Shown: positions 39,481 to 50,227, numbered from the stretch's first letter. The stretch is 64,000 bases of DNA from Candidatus Fredericiella danica (GCA_016713335.1 JADJPH010000024.1:12978-76977); one strand, 5' to 3'. Notes: generated from the sequence alone by a model not told the origin. Program-made: numbers and translations.

Positions 39481-42075
39481 ATGCGACTCGATAAATTGAC
39501 CCAAAAAGCGCAGGCCGCGTTAGTCGAAGCGCAGAGCCTGGCGCAGCGATATCAAAATTCGACCGTTGAACCCGCCCACTTGCTCGAAGCTTTGCTCAAG
39601 CAGGAAGGAGGCGTTGTCCCTGCCATCCTCAACCGGATCGGCGTGGACCTTACGATGCTCGAACGCAGCGTCGACCAGACGATCACCGCCCTGCCTAAAG
39701 CTGCAGGCGCCTCCGTCCAGGTAGGAATGGGGCGCGAATTGTCGTCCGTGTTGGGCGAGGCCGAGAAGATCGCGGAGAACATGCGCGATGAGTATCTGTC
39801 GACCGAGCATATGCTGCTGGCGATGGCCTCGACGCCCGGCAAAACCAAGGATTTGCTACAGCGGCACGGCGTTGACTACAACGCGATCATGCAGGCGCTG
39901 GCCGGGATCCGCGGCAACCAACGCGTCACCAGCGACAATCCGGAAGCACAGTATGAGGCGCTGGCCAAGTATGGCCGCGACCTCACGGCAGAGGCGCGCA
40001 AGGGCAAGCTCGATCCCGTGATCGGTCGCGACGAAGAGATTCGCCGCGTCATCCAGATCCTGAGCCGGCGCACCAAAAACAACCCGGTGCTGATTGGCGA
40101 ACCCGGTGTCGGTAAGACCGCCATCGTCGAAGGGCTGGCGCAACGCATCGTCAAAGGCGACGTGCCGTCCGGTCTCAAGGACAAACAACTGATTTCGCTC
40201 GACATGGGCGCATTGGTTGCCGGCGCCAAATACCGCGGTGAATTTGAAGAGCGACTCAAGGCCGTACTGCAGGAGATCGGCAAGTCCGAGGGCCGCATCA
40301 TCTTGTTTATCGATGAAATGCACACACTCATCGGTGCGGGTGCGGCGGAAGGTTCCATGGATGCCAGCAATATGCTGAAACCGATGCTGGCACGCGGCGA
40401 ACTTCATTTGATCGGGGCGACCACGCTCGACGAATACCGCAAGCACGTCGAGAAGGATGCCGCGCTGGAGCGGCGTTTCCAACCTGTCTTTGTCGGTGAG
40501 CCGAGCGTTGAAGATACGATCAGCATCCTGCGTGGGCTGAAGGAACGGTACGAAGTGCACCACGGCGTGCGCGTCACCGACGGGGCGGTCATCGCCGCGG
40601 CCACGCTGAGCAATCGCTATATCAGCGACCGTTTCCTGCCCGATAAGGCGATCGATTTGATCGACGAAGCGGCCAGCCGGCTGAAGATGCAGATCGACTC
40701 CAAACCGCAAGAGTTGGATGTGATCGACCGGCAGGTCATGCAGCTTGAGATCGAACGCGAGGCGCTCAAGCAGGAAAAGGACGACGCCTCCAAGGAACGG
40801 CTGCAGACGCTGGAAAAAGAATTGGCCGACCTCAAGGAGAAGAGCGCGGAGCTGACCGGACGATGGCAGTCTGAGCGCGAGTCGATTGCCAAGGTGCGCG
40901 AACTGCGCGAGCAGTTGGAAGCCATCCGCGTCGAGATCGAACAGGCCGAGCGCGACTACAACCTGCAGAAGGCCGCCGAACTCCGCTATGGCAAGACACG
41001 CCAGTTGGAAGCAGAGCTGAAAGAGGCGGAAGAGCGGGTGCGCACGCTGCAAAAATCCGGCGCCCTGCTCAAGGAAGAGGTCGACAGCGAAGAGATCGCC
41101 GCGATCGTCAGCAAATGGACGGGCATCCCGGTTTCCAAGCTGATGGAGGGCGAACGCGAGAAATTGCTGCACCTGGAGGACTTCCTGCACCAGCGCGTCG
41201 TGGGTCAGGACGAAGCGGTGAATGCCGTTTCCAACGCCATCCGGCGCAGCCGGGCAGGGTTGCAGGATCCGAACCGTCCGATTGGCAGTTTCATTTTCCT
41301 GGGGCCGACCGGCACCGGCAAGACCGAACTGGCGCGTGCGCTGGCCGAGTATCTCTTTGACGATGAGCAGGCTATGGTGCGGATCGACATGAGCGAATAC
41401 CAGGAGCGGCACACCGTGGCACGGCTCATCGCTGCGCCACCCGGCTATATCGGTTACGACGAAGGCGGCCAGCTCACCGAAGCGGTGCGGAGACGGCCCT
41501 ATTCGGTGGTCCTCTTCGATGAAATCGAAAAGGCGCATCCGGAGGTCTTTAACGTGCTTTTGCAGGTACTTGACGACGGCCGGCTGACGGATAGCCAGGG
41601 ACGCACGGTCGACTTTAAGAACACGATTATCATCATGACGAGCAACATCGGCAGCCAGTATATCCTGGAGGCCGGTGAGATGAACGAAAAGGTGGAAGCG
41701 AAGGTGCGTGACGCCTTGCGCAACCACTTCCGGCCGGAATTCCTGAATCGTGTGGACGAGATCGTCGTCTTCCATGCGCTCAGGAAGGATCAGTTGAAAC
41801 AGATCATCGAGATCCAACTGAGCCGGCTGCGCGAGTTGCTAAAGGATCGACACATCACTTTGGCTTTGACGGATAAAGCCAAAGATGTGCTGGTGAATGA
41901 GGGGTACGATCCGGCCTTTGGCGCACGCCCACTCAAGCGCGTGCTCCAGCACCGCATTGCGGATCCGCTGGCGAAGGAGATTCTGGAGGGTGCGGTGAAC
42001 CCCGGCGATCACGTTTTGGTTGATGCCGCAGGCGGTGATCTAGTCTTCTCGGTGGGTAAGCACCCGGCAAACTGA
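39481..42075 (+). CDS. clpB: ATP-dependent disaggregase ClpB
   Basis: 864 residues from ATG 39481 (MRLDKLTQKAQ), the normal ClpB start, with AGGAG upstream; the frame is open from 39442. ClpB pulls proteins out of aggregates together with DnaK. The N-domain has two Clp_N repeats. NBD1 has Walker A GEPGVGKT (206-213) and the pore loop motif GAKYRGEFEERLK. A long coiled-coil M domain (about 400-520) distinguishes it from ClpA/C. NBD2 has GPTGTGKT (about 608-615) and VRIDMSEYQERHTVARLIAAPPGYIGYDEGG. Complete and in one frame. A clear rho-independent terminator follows. Confidence 0.97.
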   Translation: MRLDKLTQKAQAALVEAQSLAQRYQNSTVEPAHLLEALLKQEGGVVPAILNRIGVDLTMLERSVDQTITALPKAAGASVQVGMGRELSSVLGEAEKIAENMRDEYLSTEHMLLAMASTPGKTKDLLQRHGVDYNAIMQALAGIRGNQRVTSDNPEAQYEALAKYGRDLTAEARKGKLDPVIGRDEEIRRVIQILSRRTKNNPVLIGEPGVGKTAIVEGLAQRIVKGDVPSGLKDKQLISLDMGALVAGAKYRGEFEERLKAVLQEIGKSEGRIILFIDEMHTLIGAGAAEGSMDASNMLKPMLARGELHLIGATTLDEYRKHVEKDAALERRFQPVFVGEPSVEDTISILRGLKERYEVHHGVRVTDGAVIAAATLSNRYISDRFLPDKAIDLIDEAASRLKMQIDSKPQELDVIDRQVMQLEIEREALKQEKDDASKERLQTLEKELADLKEKSAELTGRWQSERESIAKVRELREQLEAIRVEIEQAERDYNLQKAAELRYGKTRQLEAELKEAEERVRTLQKSGALLKEEVDSEEIAAIVSKWTGIPVSKLMEGEREKLLHLEDFLHQRVVGQDEAVNAVSNAIRRSRAGLQDPNRPIGSFIFLGPTGTGKTELARALAEYLFDDEQAMVRIDMSEYQERHTVARLIAAPPGYIGYDEGGQLTEAVRRRPYSVVLFDEIEKAHPEVFNVLLQVLDDGRLTDSQGRTVDFKNTIIIMTSNIGSQYILEAGEMNEKVEAKVRDALRNHFRPEFLNRVDEIVVFHALRKDQLKQIIEIQLSRLRELLKDRHITLALTDKAKDVLVNEGYDPAFGARPLKRVLQHRIADPLAKEILEGAVNPGDHVLVDAAGGDLVFSVGKHPAN

Positions 42076-42110
42076 CTAGATAGACACTCGAAAAATTACA
42101 TCGTTTATAA

Positions 42111-42141
42111 GGGACTTGCACCCGCAGGTCCCTGCTTTTTT
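42111..42141 (+). terminator. Rho-independent terminator after clpB
   Basis: A 9-bp stem (gggacttgc / gcaggtccc, one G-T pair) with a 4-base loop, followed by tgctttttt. Confidence 0.92.
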
Positions 42142-42236
42142 CGTAACAGAAAACCCACTACATCGTCATACAATATAGGGGTAGAGTGCTATCCAGTGGA
42201 GGATGGCACCATTTGCTTATGTCATAAGGAGGCGCC

Positions 42237-45200
42237 ATGCCCCTTGTACAAGAGAACAACAAGCCGGACAGAGTGATCAGACCCCATCGATTCTTCATCC
42301 TTGCATTTGGTGCGGTGCTGCTCAGTTGCCTGGTGCTGGTCCCGCACCCCGCTCACGCCGAAGGCAAGGTCACCGATTGTTCGAAATATGGACCGGGCGC
42401 CGGCACACTGCAAACGGCCATGAAGGGTGGCGGGCTGGTGACCTTCGAATGTAGTGGGGTCATCATCGTGCCTGAGATGCAGTTGGGACTCACCAACCTC
42501 ATCCTGGATGCCACCGGCCAGCATGTCACGCTGGACGGCAACCACGCCAATCGCCTCTTTGATGTCGGTGACGGCAATCTTGAAATCCGGTATCTGACCC
42601 TCACGGGCGGGAAATCAGTGGAGGGTGGCGGGGCGATCTTCAGCGGCGGCCAGGTCACCATCACCCACAGCCTGATCTACGGCAATGAAGCCACCTATGG
42701 CGGCGCGCTGGAGATCTACAATGGGCGTTTGCTGATAGTCAGTTCCACCATCACCGACAACTATGCCAACAGTCCCGGATCCACGGGTGGCGGCGGTGCG
42801 ATCGACCAATATTATCAATACTGGGCCGGGCTTGATGTGCGGAGCAAAAGCAGCCTCGTCGCCACCGGCAGGGATCGCATCAAGCCGGGCGACGAGACCA
42901 AGGTCGTGCCCGCCAGTGACAGTAGCCCAGTGCCTGAGGTCACGATCCTCTTCAGCACCATCACCAACAATCGAGCCGAGATCAGCACACGCGCCGGGTT
43001 GTGGCGTGAAAATGGCAACCTGACGCTCGAAGGCACGATCATCGCCAAGAACGATGGGCGTGACTGTCTGATCGAGGGTACGGCAAGCTTCAATCCCAAG
43101 AATGCCAACCTGGACGGCGATGGCAGTTGCAGCGCCAGCATCCATGCCGATCCGCTCCTCACCGCGTTAACCGATTATGGCGGTCCCACCTTGCTGTTTG
43201 GGTTGAAGAGCAACAGCCCGGCGATCGACGCCGCGCCGCCGGGACCCTGCCTGGCGCCGACCGATCAGCGCCGCGTGCAACGCCCCCGCGATGGCACGCG
43301 CGATCAGGTTGCAGCCTGTGATCTCGGGGCGTACGAATTTGCCAAGTACTTCTATGGCAATGCCAATCTGAATGACGGGTTGGTAGGCCATTGGCGTTTC
43401 GACGAAGGTGCGGGAGCCGTCGCACTCGACAGTTCCGGCTTTGGCAACAATGGGGTGCTTGGCCCCGCCCTCGAGTACGGCACGGATGTCGCCCCGGTCG
43501 GTTTCAACGATCTCTATTCCCTTTCATCGACCCGGTCGGGCATGGTCACGACGCCCAATGCGGCCGTCCTGAACCCACACTCCTCGATGACACTTGCGGC
43601 CTGGGTGCGTTTGAACCGCACCGGCGGCGATGTGCGGCTGATTGACAAGGTTGGCAACCTGACGACCGGTCCTGGATATCTCTTCGCTGCAGAAAACGGT
43701 GTGTTGCGCGCCGATTTCTGGGATGCTGCGGACGCACGCCATACGATCACGGCGGGTCTGGTGGTCACGGGCACGTGGATTCATGTTGCAGTCACCTGGT
43801 CTGCCGGCGGCGTCGCCACGACCTATGTCAACGGCGTTGCAGCCGGCAGCCAGCCCGGCGGCGCCAGTCTGAAGGCGAGCAATGGCCCGCTGCGGATCTC
43901 GGCGAACGGCCAAATCGACGATGTCCGCATCTATGATCGGGAATTGAGCGCAGCCCAGGTCGGTGCGTTGGCGGGCGGCAGTTCCTGCGTCCAGACCGGC
44001 ACGACCTGGGATGACGCCGTGCCCGATCTGCAATGTGCGCTGACGGCAATGAACAGCGGCAACAGCCTCTGGGTGGCGAAGGGCCGCTACGTCCCGTTCC
44101 GTGGGCCGGATCCCGAGGTCAGCTTTGTGATTCCAAGCGGTGCAGCCGTTTACGGAGGTTTCCCCAGCGGCGCCACCAACATGAATCAGCGTGACCTTGC
44201 CAACAATCCTTCGGTGCTCAGCGGCGACCTGATGGGCGACGATCAGAGCGATAGCACCGGCGTTGTGACCGACGTCACCGCCATTGTTGGGAACAATGCA
44301 CGCCACGTGGTAGTGCTCAGCGACGCCGTCGACCAGACGGTCCTCGACGGCTTTATCGTGACCGCAGGCGCAACCCAGAGCAGCCAGGAGACGGTGGAAT
44401 ACGACGCCACCAACAGTCTGCTGGGTTCGGGCGCCGGAATCTACATCGTCAGCGGTTCGCCGCTGTTGCGCCGGCTGCTGGTGGTCGGCAACTGGGCAAG
44501 CTATCAGGGGCGCCGCGTACATCATGGCCGGCGCGCCGCGTTGGGTGGATGTGGTGATGCGCAGCAACCGGGGCGGCCGCGGTGGGGCCATCGCCATGGA
44601 AAGTGGTGCGTCGATCATTGCAAACGGCTTGATCGCGGGCAACTATTCGGCCAGCACGGGCGGCGCCATTTGGCTCGGATCGGGCGCGTTTCGGCTGGTG
44701 AACGTAACGATGGCCGGCAACCGTGCGCGCACTGCCGGTGGCGGCGTCGCCATGGCGAGTTGTGCGTTTGAGGCTGAGAACAGCATCTTCGCCAATAACA
44801 GCGCACCGGATGACCCGCAGGTGCAGAACGAATGCTCGGCGAAATTCAAGATCAGCAAGGTCGAGGATGGCTGTCCCACGGCCGCGACCTGCACCAACAT
44901 CGTCACCGGCGTGGCAGGGTTCACGGCGCCGGCGCAAGCGACGAATGCACCAACGCTGTTGGGCGACTATTCGCTCGTGCCGGCGGCAGCGGAAATCGAC
45001 CTGGGGAACAACGGTGCATCCATTGCGGGGGTATTGCCCGATGTCACCACCATCGATGAGTTGTCGAGTGACGCCATCGGTGGGGAGCGCCTCATTGCGG
45101 TGCATCAGGCAGCGAAAGTGATCGACCTGGGCGCGATGGAAGCGAGCAACACGCCGCCCCGCTATATCAGCTTCCCGGTTCAGGTCGCGATGACGACTGA

Positions 45201-45474
45201 GCCATACACCTACACGGTTGTGACGACCGATGCCAACGAACCAACGGGGACCGGGGTCACGATTACGACGAAGGTGCTGCCTGCCTGGATGAGATTCAAG
45301 GCCACGGGGGGAAACACGGGAAGTGTGACAGGCACGCCTGCGACAAGTGACATTGGGGAGCATCAAATCACCCTGCTCGCCACCGATCCGGGCGGCGCCG
45401 GCACCGAGCAGAAGTTTAAGTTGAATGTGTTTGGAAAAGTGTTTAACGCGTATCTGCCGGCGCTGGGGAGGTGA
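42237..45474 (+). CDS. Secreted beta-helix / LamG protein, one frame change
   Basis: About 1,078 residues. The signal peptide is in FFILAFGAVLLSCLVLVPHPAHA. The first right-handed beta-helix runs to about residue 370 (LTLTGGKSVEGGGAIFSGGQVTITHSLIYGNEATYGGAL) and closes with NSPAIDAAPPGPCLAPTDQRRVQRPRDG...CDLGAYE, the choice-of-anchor-Q type end. A LamG/concanavalin-like domain follows (GHWRFDEGAGAVALDSSGFGNNG ... MTLAAWVRLNR ... DDVRIYDRELSAAQVGALAG). A second beta-helix spans the frame change at about 44510, and a cadherin/Ig-like domain (ITTKVLPAWMRFKATGGN...) leads to the end VFNAYLPALGR. Such architectures bind or cut polysaccharides at the cell surface. No catalytic residues can be assigned. 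Confidence 0.82.
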
Positions 45475-45489
45475 GGCGAGGGAGAAGAA

Positions 45490-45525
45490 AAAAGGGTCAA
45501 TTGACAGTCGTCAATTGACCCTTTT
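45490..45525. terminator. Bidirectional terminator
   Basis: A perfect 16-bp stem (aaaagggtcaattgac / gtcaattgaccctttt) with a 4-base loop, with A-run on the left and T-run on the right. It lies between the convergent beta-helix and yccF genes and suits both. Confidence 0.93.
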
Positions 45526-45529
45526 GTTG

Positions 45530-45952
45530 CTAGCTTTTCCTCAGCGTCAGCAGACCGGGCACCGTGTCAAAGAGCACGAAGCCGATCGGCAGACCGATGA
45601 TCGTCATGCAGAGGGCGTAACCCAGTGCGAGCACGACGCCGGCGAGCCACCAACCCACGAAGATGAACCACAGGGTGCGCAGCAGGATATTGTGCTGCGG
45701 CACGTTGACCGGGCCGTAGGGTGAGACGAGTTTGGCCGGCTCACGCAGGGCCATGATCTTGGGCATGTTGTTCAAGATTGAGATGCCCAGGGGGATGGTG
45801 ATGATCGGCAGGAAGAGCAGGTAGGCCAGCCCCACTGCAAAGCTCCCCAACCACCAACCGATAAAGACAAACCATAAGATCTGCAACAGACAGCCGGGAC
45901 CCTGCTTCACGGCGTAGACAGGCTGTTGTTGATTTGAATTCGCTGCGTTCAT
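45530..45952 (-). CDS. YccF-domain membrane protein
   Basis: 140 residues with two copies of the YccF (DUF307) motif: LQILWFVFIGWWLGSFAVGLAYLL and LRTLWFIFVGWWLAGVVLALGYAL, each followed by ITIPLG or IIGLPIG. Four membrane segments are predicted. Family members are small inner-membrane proteins of unknown function. Terminated by the shared hairpin at 45490-45525. Confidence 0.88.
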   Translation of the reverse strand: MNAANSNQQQPVYAVKQGPGCLLQILWFVFIGWWLGSFAVGLAYLLFLPIITIPLGISILNNMPKIMALREPAKLVSPYGPVNVPQHNILLRTLWFIFVGWWLAGVVLALGYALCMTIIGLPIGFVLFDTVPGLLTLRKS

Positions 45953-46169
45953 TTATTTCCTTCCGCCTCTGAATGAGGGTGATGTTCATAGAATTGATAG
46001 CATGAAACAATACGCAGAATTTGGGTGGAGGTTGCGGGGGGAGGCAAGTGCGCAGTAGCCAGGGGGCGAGTTTTGGGGGTGGTGGCGCTCCGGTGGCGCT
46101 ACGAACGCCCTTGCGGAAAAAATCTACCCCGAAAGAGGGACTGGGGACTCACCACCCTGACGGGATGGT

Positions 46170-46196
46170 GCTCTGACAGAGGCGCTCTGACAGAGG
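46170..46196. repeat. 13-bp direct repeat
   Basis: gctctgacagagg occurs twice, at 46170-46182 and 46184-46196, with one base between. Each copy is itself a small palindrome (ctctg-a-cagag). It lies just beyond the point where the EamA-like remnant loses homology. Confidence 0.7.
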
Positions 46197-46214
46197 TATA
46201 TTGTATATCGGCGC

Positions 46215-46426
46215 CGCGCGCTATAGCCCCCATGCTCATGCCTGTGCCCATGCACCAGCGGCGTCCGGGCACGGCGAATCAGCGGCAGCACCCCGACCGC
46301 AGCGCCGAGATAAAGCAGGCCCGATAATTGGAACGGGGTCAACTCACCCAACAGCGACTTGCTAAGCGGCGTTGCTGCGTCAAAGAGTCCGGCAGCCACC
46401 AATGCTAAAATAAAGGGACGAACCAT
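46215..46426 (-). pseudogene. EamA/DMT-type transporter, N-terminal remnant
   Basis: About 65 residues from ATG 46426 (MVRPFILALVAAGLFDAATPLSKSLLGELTPFQLSGLLYLG...). They match the first two membrane helices of EamA-type drug/metabolite transporters, which normally have about 280-300 residues and ten helices. After PLVHGHRHEHG the frame continues with unrelated sequence and no further helices are found in any frame down to yccF. This is a truncation and not a frameshift like those elsewhere. It was divergent from the GNAT gene. Confidence 0.65.
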
Positions 46427-46527
46427 CGTCGTACGCAATGCTGTGATCGTGAGCGAATGTTGTAATCAGTGCTTCGGCGGCACCTGCACCGGGCGCCAAG
46501 GCGCGGAAGCAAGAGAATGTAGCATTC

Positions 46528-47385
46528 ATGGTGACACAAGAACCTCTACTGGAACAAGTACGAGATCTGATGGTCCGCGGCGCCAAGCGCCAGATCCGCT
46601 TTGGGGATGAAGACCTGACAGAGATGATCGCAGCCGGAAACGTCTTTATAAGCGCAGCGCATGGGCGGCCCATGGGGATGCTAGCCGTCAGCCCCGAGGT
46701 GCCAGCGCCCAGCTTGCCTGATGACGCGCCGCAGCGCGTTTATATGGCAGGCGCAGCCTTTGCACAGGGCGCGTCGCCCAGCGCCGAAAGCACGCGGCTG
46801 GTGCAGGCATGGAAAGGCACGTCCCCACATGCCAGGCGTACGTTGATCGCCTATGCCGAGGAGCCCTGGCTGGAGCGGGCGCTCGAATTTGCTGGGCCCA
46901 GCCCCGTCCAAACGGTTGTCTATTATGTTTTGCAGTTTCTGGGGCACCAGGCAGCCACCTGGTCAGCCGCCGGCCCTGCCTTTCTGCGCCCTGCAACCAT
47001 CAACGAACTTGACGCCGTCGCAATGCTCGATGCCCAGTCATTCGACCTGCTGTGGCACATGACCGTCCGCGACCTGCATTCACTGCTTTTCCAGGGCCGG
47101 ATGCAACTGGCCTTTGAGCATGGCCACCTGATCGGTTACTCTGCGACGACGTTGCGTGGTAGCAGCGTCTACATCTCACGGTTGGCTGTGCACCCAGATT
47201 GGCAAGGTCACGGCATCGGTCGCCAACTGATGGTCGATGCCCTCGTCAGCGGTCTTGAAATGGGCTGTACAGAGGCAATGCTCAATACCCAGTCGAACAA
47301 CGCGCGCGGGCAACGACTCTACCATTCACTGGGTTTTAGACCGACCGGGGCGCAGTTTATTGTGCTCACCATGGATGCCCCCTGA
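46528..47385 (+). CDS. GNAT-family N-acetyltransferase
   Basis: 285 residues. The C-terminal GNAT domain has ISRLAVHPDWQGHGIGRQLMVDAL, the acetyl-CoA pyrophosphate-binding motif A (Q/RxxGxG/A), and NNARGQRLYHSLGFRPTG, motif B. The N-terminal 130 residues are a weaker related domain (IAYAEEPWLERALEFAGPSPVQTVVYYVLQFLG), so this may be a tandem-GNAT protein. The acceptor substrate is unknown. Confidence 0.85.
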   Translation: MVTQEPLLEQVRDLMVRGAKRQIRFGDEDLTEMIAAGNVFISAAHGRPMGMLAVSPEVPAPSLPDDAPQRVYMAGAAFAQGASPSAESTRLVQAWKGTSPHARRTLIAYAEEPWLERALEFAGPSPVQTVVYYVLQFLGHQAATWSAAGPAFLRPATINELDAVAMLDAQSFDLLWHMTVRDLHSLLFQGRMQLAFEHGHLIGYSATTLRGSSVYISRLAVHPDWQGHGIGRQLMVDALVSGLEMGCTEAMLNTQSNNARGQRLYHSLGFRPTGAQFIVLTMDAP

Positions 47386-47461
47386 TTGGGGCTATTGATT
47401 AGATCTGTTGGAAGTGCTACTCTTCATCCGCTGACATTCATCTAGAAGCGAGCCAGTCACC

Positions 47462-48852
47462 ATGACCGCAACCCTGATCGAACATGCCGATGTACTCATC
47501 ACGATGGACGTGGCGCGCCGCGAAATCAAGGATGGCGCCCTGCTGATCCAGGACAACGCGATCGCCTGGGTTGGTCCTTCCGCCGAGATTCCAAGACCGG
47601 ATCCCAGCGATCCCTACACGGTGATCAACGCCCGGGGCAAGATCGTCCTGCCCGGCTTCGTCAACACACACCACCACTTCTACCAGACACTCACGCGGGT
47701 CATCCCTGCCGCCCAGGACGTGGTGCTCTTCGACTGGTTGAAGACGCTTTACCCGATCTGGGCGGAACTGACGCCGGACGATGTCTTTGTCAGCACGCAG
47801 TTGGCGCTCACCGAACTCCTGCTGTCTGGATGCACGACCTCCAGCGATCACCATTACCTCTGGCCAAACGGCAGCCGGCTCGACGACCAGTTTGCCGCCG
47901 CGGAGACGGTCGGTTCCCGGTTCCATGGCGCGCGCGGCAGTATGAGCCTGGGTGAGAGTAAGGGCGGGTTGCCGCCCGATCGCGTCACGGACAGCGAAGA
48001 GAACATTCTCCGTGACTCACGGCGCGTCGTGGAGACCTACCACGACCCCAGGCGCTTTGCGATGCGCCGCGTCTTGCTCGCCCCCTGCAGCCCCTTCAGC
48101 GTCACTCCCGACCTCATGCGTGAAAGCGTGGTCCTTGCCCGTAGCTTTGGACAGGAGATGGACGTGCATCTGCACACCCATCTGGCCGAAACCAGGGACG
48201 AAGAAGCGTTCTGCCTCGAACGCTTCGGCTATCGCCCTGGTGACTATGCCGAACAGCTTGGATGGGTTGGCAAAGACGTTTGGCACGCCCACTGCGTGCA
48301 CCTGAATCAGGCCGAGATTGATCTTTTTGCGCGGACCAAGACCGGCGTCGCACATTGCCCGACCAGCAACATGCGGCTGGCCAGCGGCATCGCCCCAGTG
48401 CGTTCCATGCGCGACGCGGGCGTGCCGGTGGGGCTTGGCGTCGACGGCAGTGCTCCAATGACGGCAGCCACCTGCTCAACGAAGCGCGCCAATGCCTGCT
48501 GCTGCAGCGGGTGATGGGCAACCCACGCGCCATGACCGCGCGTGAGGTGCTGGAGATCGCAACGTTGGGCGGGGCCGCAGTGCTGGGCCGCGACGATATC
48601 GGCGCTTTGGCGCCGGGGATGGCAGCCGATCTGATCGCATTCGACCTGGGCACCCTGTGGCATTCCGGTGGCGCCGTCCACGATCCACTTGCGGCGCTCG
48701 TCTTCTGCCAACCGGTGCAGGTGTCGCTGGCGATTGTCAACGGCCGCGTGCTGGTTCAAGACGGGATGCCGCGCCACCTTGATCTGCCGGCCATGGTTGC
48801 ACGGCACAACAAGGCGGCGCTCGCCCTGTTGGCGCGCGCTGGACGGCTCTGA
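47462..48852 (+). CDS. 8-oxoguanine deaminase-like amidohydrolase, one frame change
   Basis: About 463 residues. Amidohydrolase-superfamily TIM barrel with metal ligands in LPGFVNTHHHFYQTLTRV (HxH, about 70-72), HLHTHLAET, WHAHCVHL and, across the frame change near 48450, GLGVDGSASNDGSHLLNEAR (Asp). TRVIPAAQDVVLFDWLKTLYPIW and the later LGGAAVLGRDDIGALAPGMAADLIAFDL match the ATZ/TRZ group that includes 8-oxoguanine deaminase, which converts 8-oxoguanine to urate. Other members act on S-adenosylhomocysteine or triazines, so the substrate assignment is moderate. Confidence 0.8.
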
Positions 48853-49054
48853 TCGAGCATGGTTGGGCACCATTCGCCACTCCCGGCGTTGGTGTCCGTA
48901 AGCCAACTTTCCATTTGTTGGGGTGCGCATCGAATGTTAAGATGCAGTTGTTTACGGTACGTCGTAACCTGCTCACGACAACTGTTTGGTCCTGGAAGCG
49001 TCTGGAGGCCAGTGGGCAGCGTTGGCTACCGTCAAAACAAGGGAGAAACCACAG

Positions 49055-50104
49055 ATGGCAGTCAGCGCTGAAGCGCGAACCAAGATTCCGCCTGAATATG
49101 ATGGGTGGAAGAGCATTGTTGCCAAGTACACAAAAGCGGATCCGCGCAAGGCGACATGGCAGTTGATCACGTCGTTTGGTGGTCTCTTTCTGATGTGGAT
49201 CCTGATGTACTGGAGCCTGAGCGTCGGCTATTGGCTGACGCTGCTGCTGTCGATTCCGGCGGCCGGCTTCGTGGTCCGCATCTTTATTATCCAGCATGAT
49301 TGCGGACACGGTTCCTTTTTGGCTCTAAGAAGGCAAATGACATGACCGGCACCGTGTGCTCGGTCTTCACCTTTGTCGCCTACAAATATTGGCGCAAGTC
49401 GCATGCTATCCACCACGCCACCCATGCCGAACTGGAAGAGCGCGGCACCGGCGACGTATGGACGATGACCGTCGATGAATATCTTACGGCGCCAAAATGG
49501 AAGAAGATCGCCTATCGGGTTTTCCGCAACCCCTGGTTCCTTTTTACCGTTGCCCCAACGGTCAATTTCTTGATTCTAGAGCGTTTCCCGCTCTCAGCCG
49601 AGAAAGACTGGCACAATGGGGAAAAGGCGTCGGTCTGGTGGACCAATCTTGCGTTGCTCGTGATCTACGGCGGTATCGCCCTGCTGATCGGCTTCTGGAA
49701 CATGCTTGCCATCACGGTGCCGATCATGATCATTTCCAGTTCGCTCGGTGTGTGGATGTTCTACGTGCAACATCAATACGAGCGCACCTATTGGGAGCAT
49801 ACGCCCGAATGGAACTACACGCTGGCGGCTATGCGCGGCAGTTCATACTACCGCCTGCCGCGGGTGATGCAGTGGTTCACGGGGAACATCGGCTTCCACC
49901 ACATTCATCATTTGAGCCCGCGCATCCCGAACTACAACCTCGAACGCTGCCACAAAGAGAATGAACTGATGCAGCGCCGTTGTCCTCGATATCCGATCCA
50001 GCCTGAAAACGGCCAGGTACTCGCTCTAGGACGAGGGCAAGCGGCAATTGGTCACCTTCCGCGAGGCCACACAGAAGCAAACCGCGGCGGCGCCCGCAAG
50101 TTAG
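49055..50104 (+). CDS. Membrane fatty acid desaturase, two frame changes and one in-frame TAG
   Basis: About 350 residues from ATG 49055 (GGGAGA upstream). All three His boxes are seen: HDCGHG (81-86), HAIHHATH and GFHHIHHLSP, which together bind the di-iron centre. Hydrophobic pairs of helices surround them. It is an acyl-lipid or acyl-CoA desaturase; the introduced double-bond position cannot be told. A frame change lies at a TTTTT run near 49318. Another near 49975 is needed for VVLDIRSSLKTARYSL-x-DEGKRQLVTF, in which x is TAG (about 50030) where the family usually has Trp (TGG). The stop is then at 50104. A terminator follows. Confidence 0.85.
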
Positions 50105-50123
50105 CCTCAGCCTGCCACATCAG

Positions 50124-50168
50124 GCCCAGCTAGATCGCGTTGCCGCGCGGTGTAGCTGGGCTTTTCTT
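50124..50168 (+). terminator. Rho-independent terminator after the desaturase gene
   Basis: A 9-bp stem (gcccagcta 50124-50132 / tagctgggc 50153-50161) with a 20-base loop containing a second small stem, followed by ttttcttttt. Confidence 0.88.
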
Positions 50169-50227
50169 TTTGGACGCGCTCAGCGCTTTCCTTTGCGTCT
50201 TTGCAGCTTTGCCTTCATACTCAACCC

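Noticed and set aside
39856..41817. 653-residue open frame opposite clpB
   Set aside because: ClpB is complete in the other strand; the antisense product has no recognisable motif.
50020..50040. In-frame TAG as pyrrolysine
   Set aside because: The site corresponds to Trp in related desaturases, not to a catalytic residue; a base error or truncation is much more likely.
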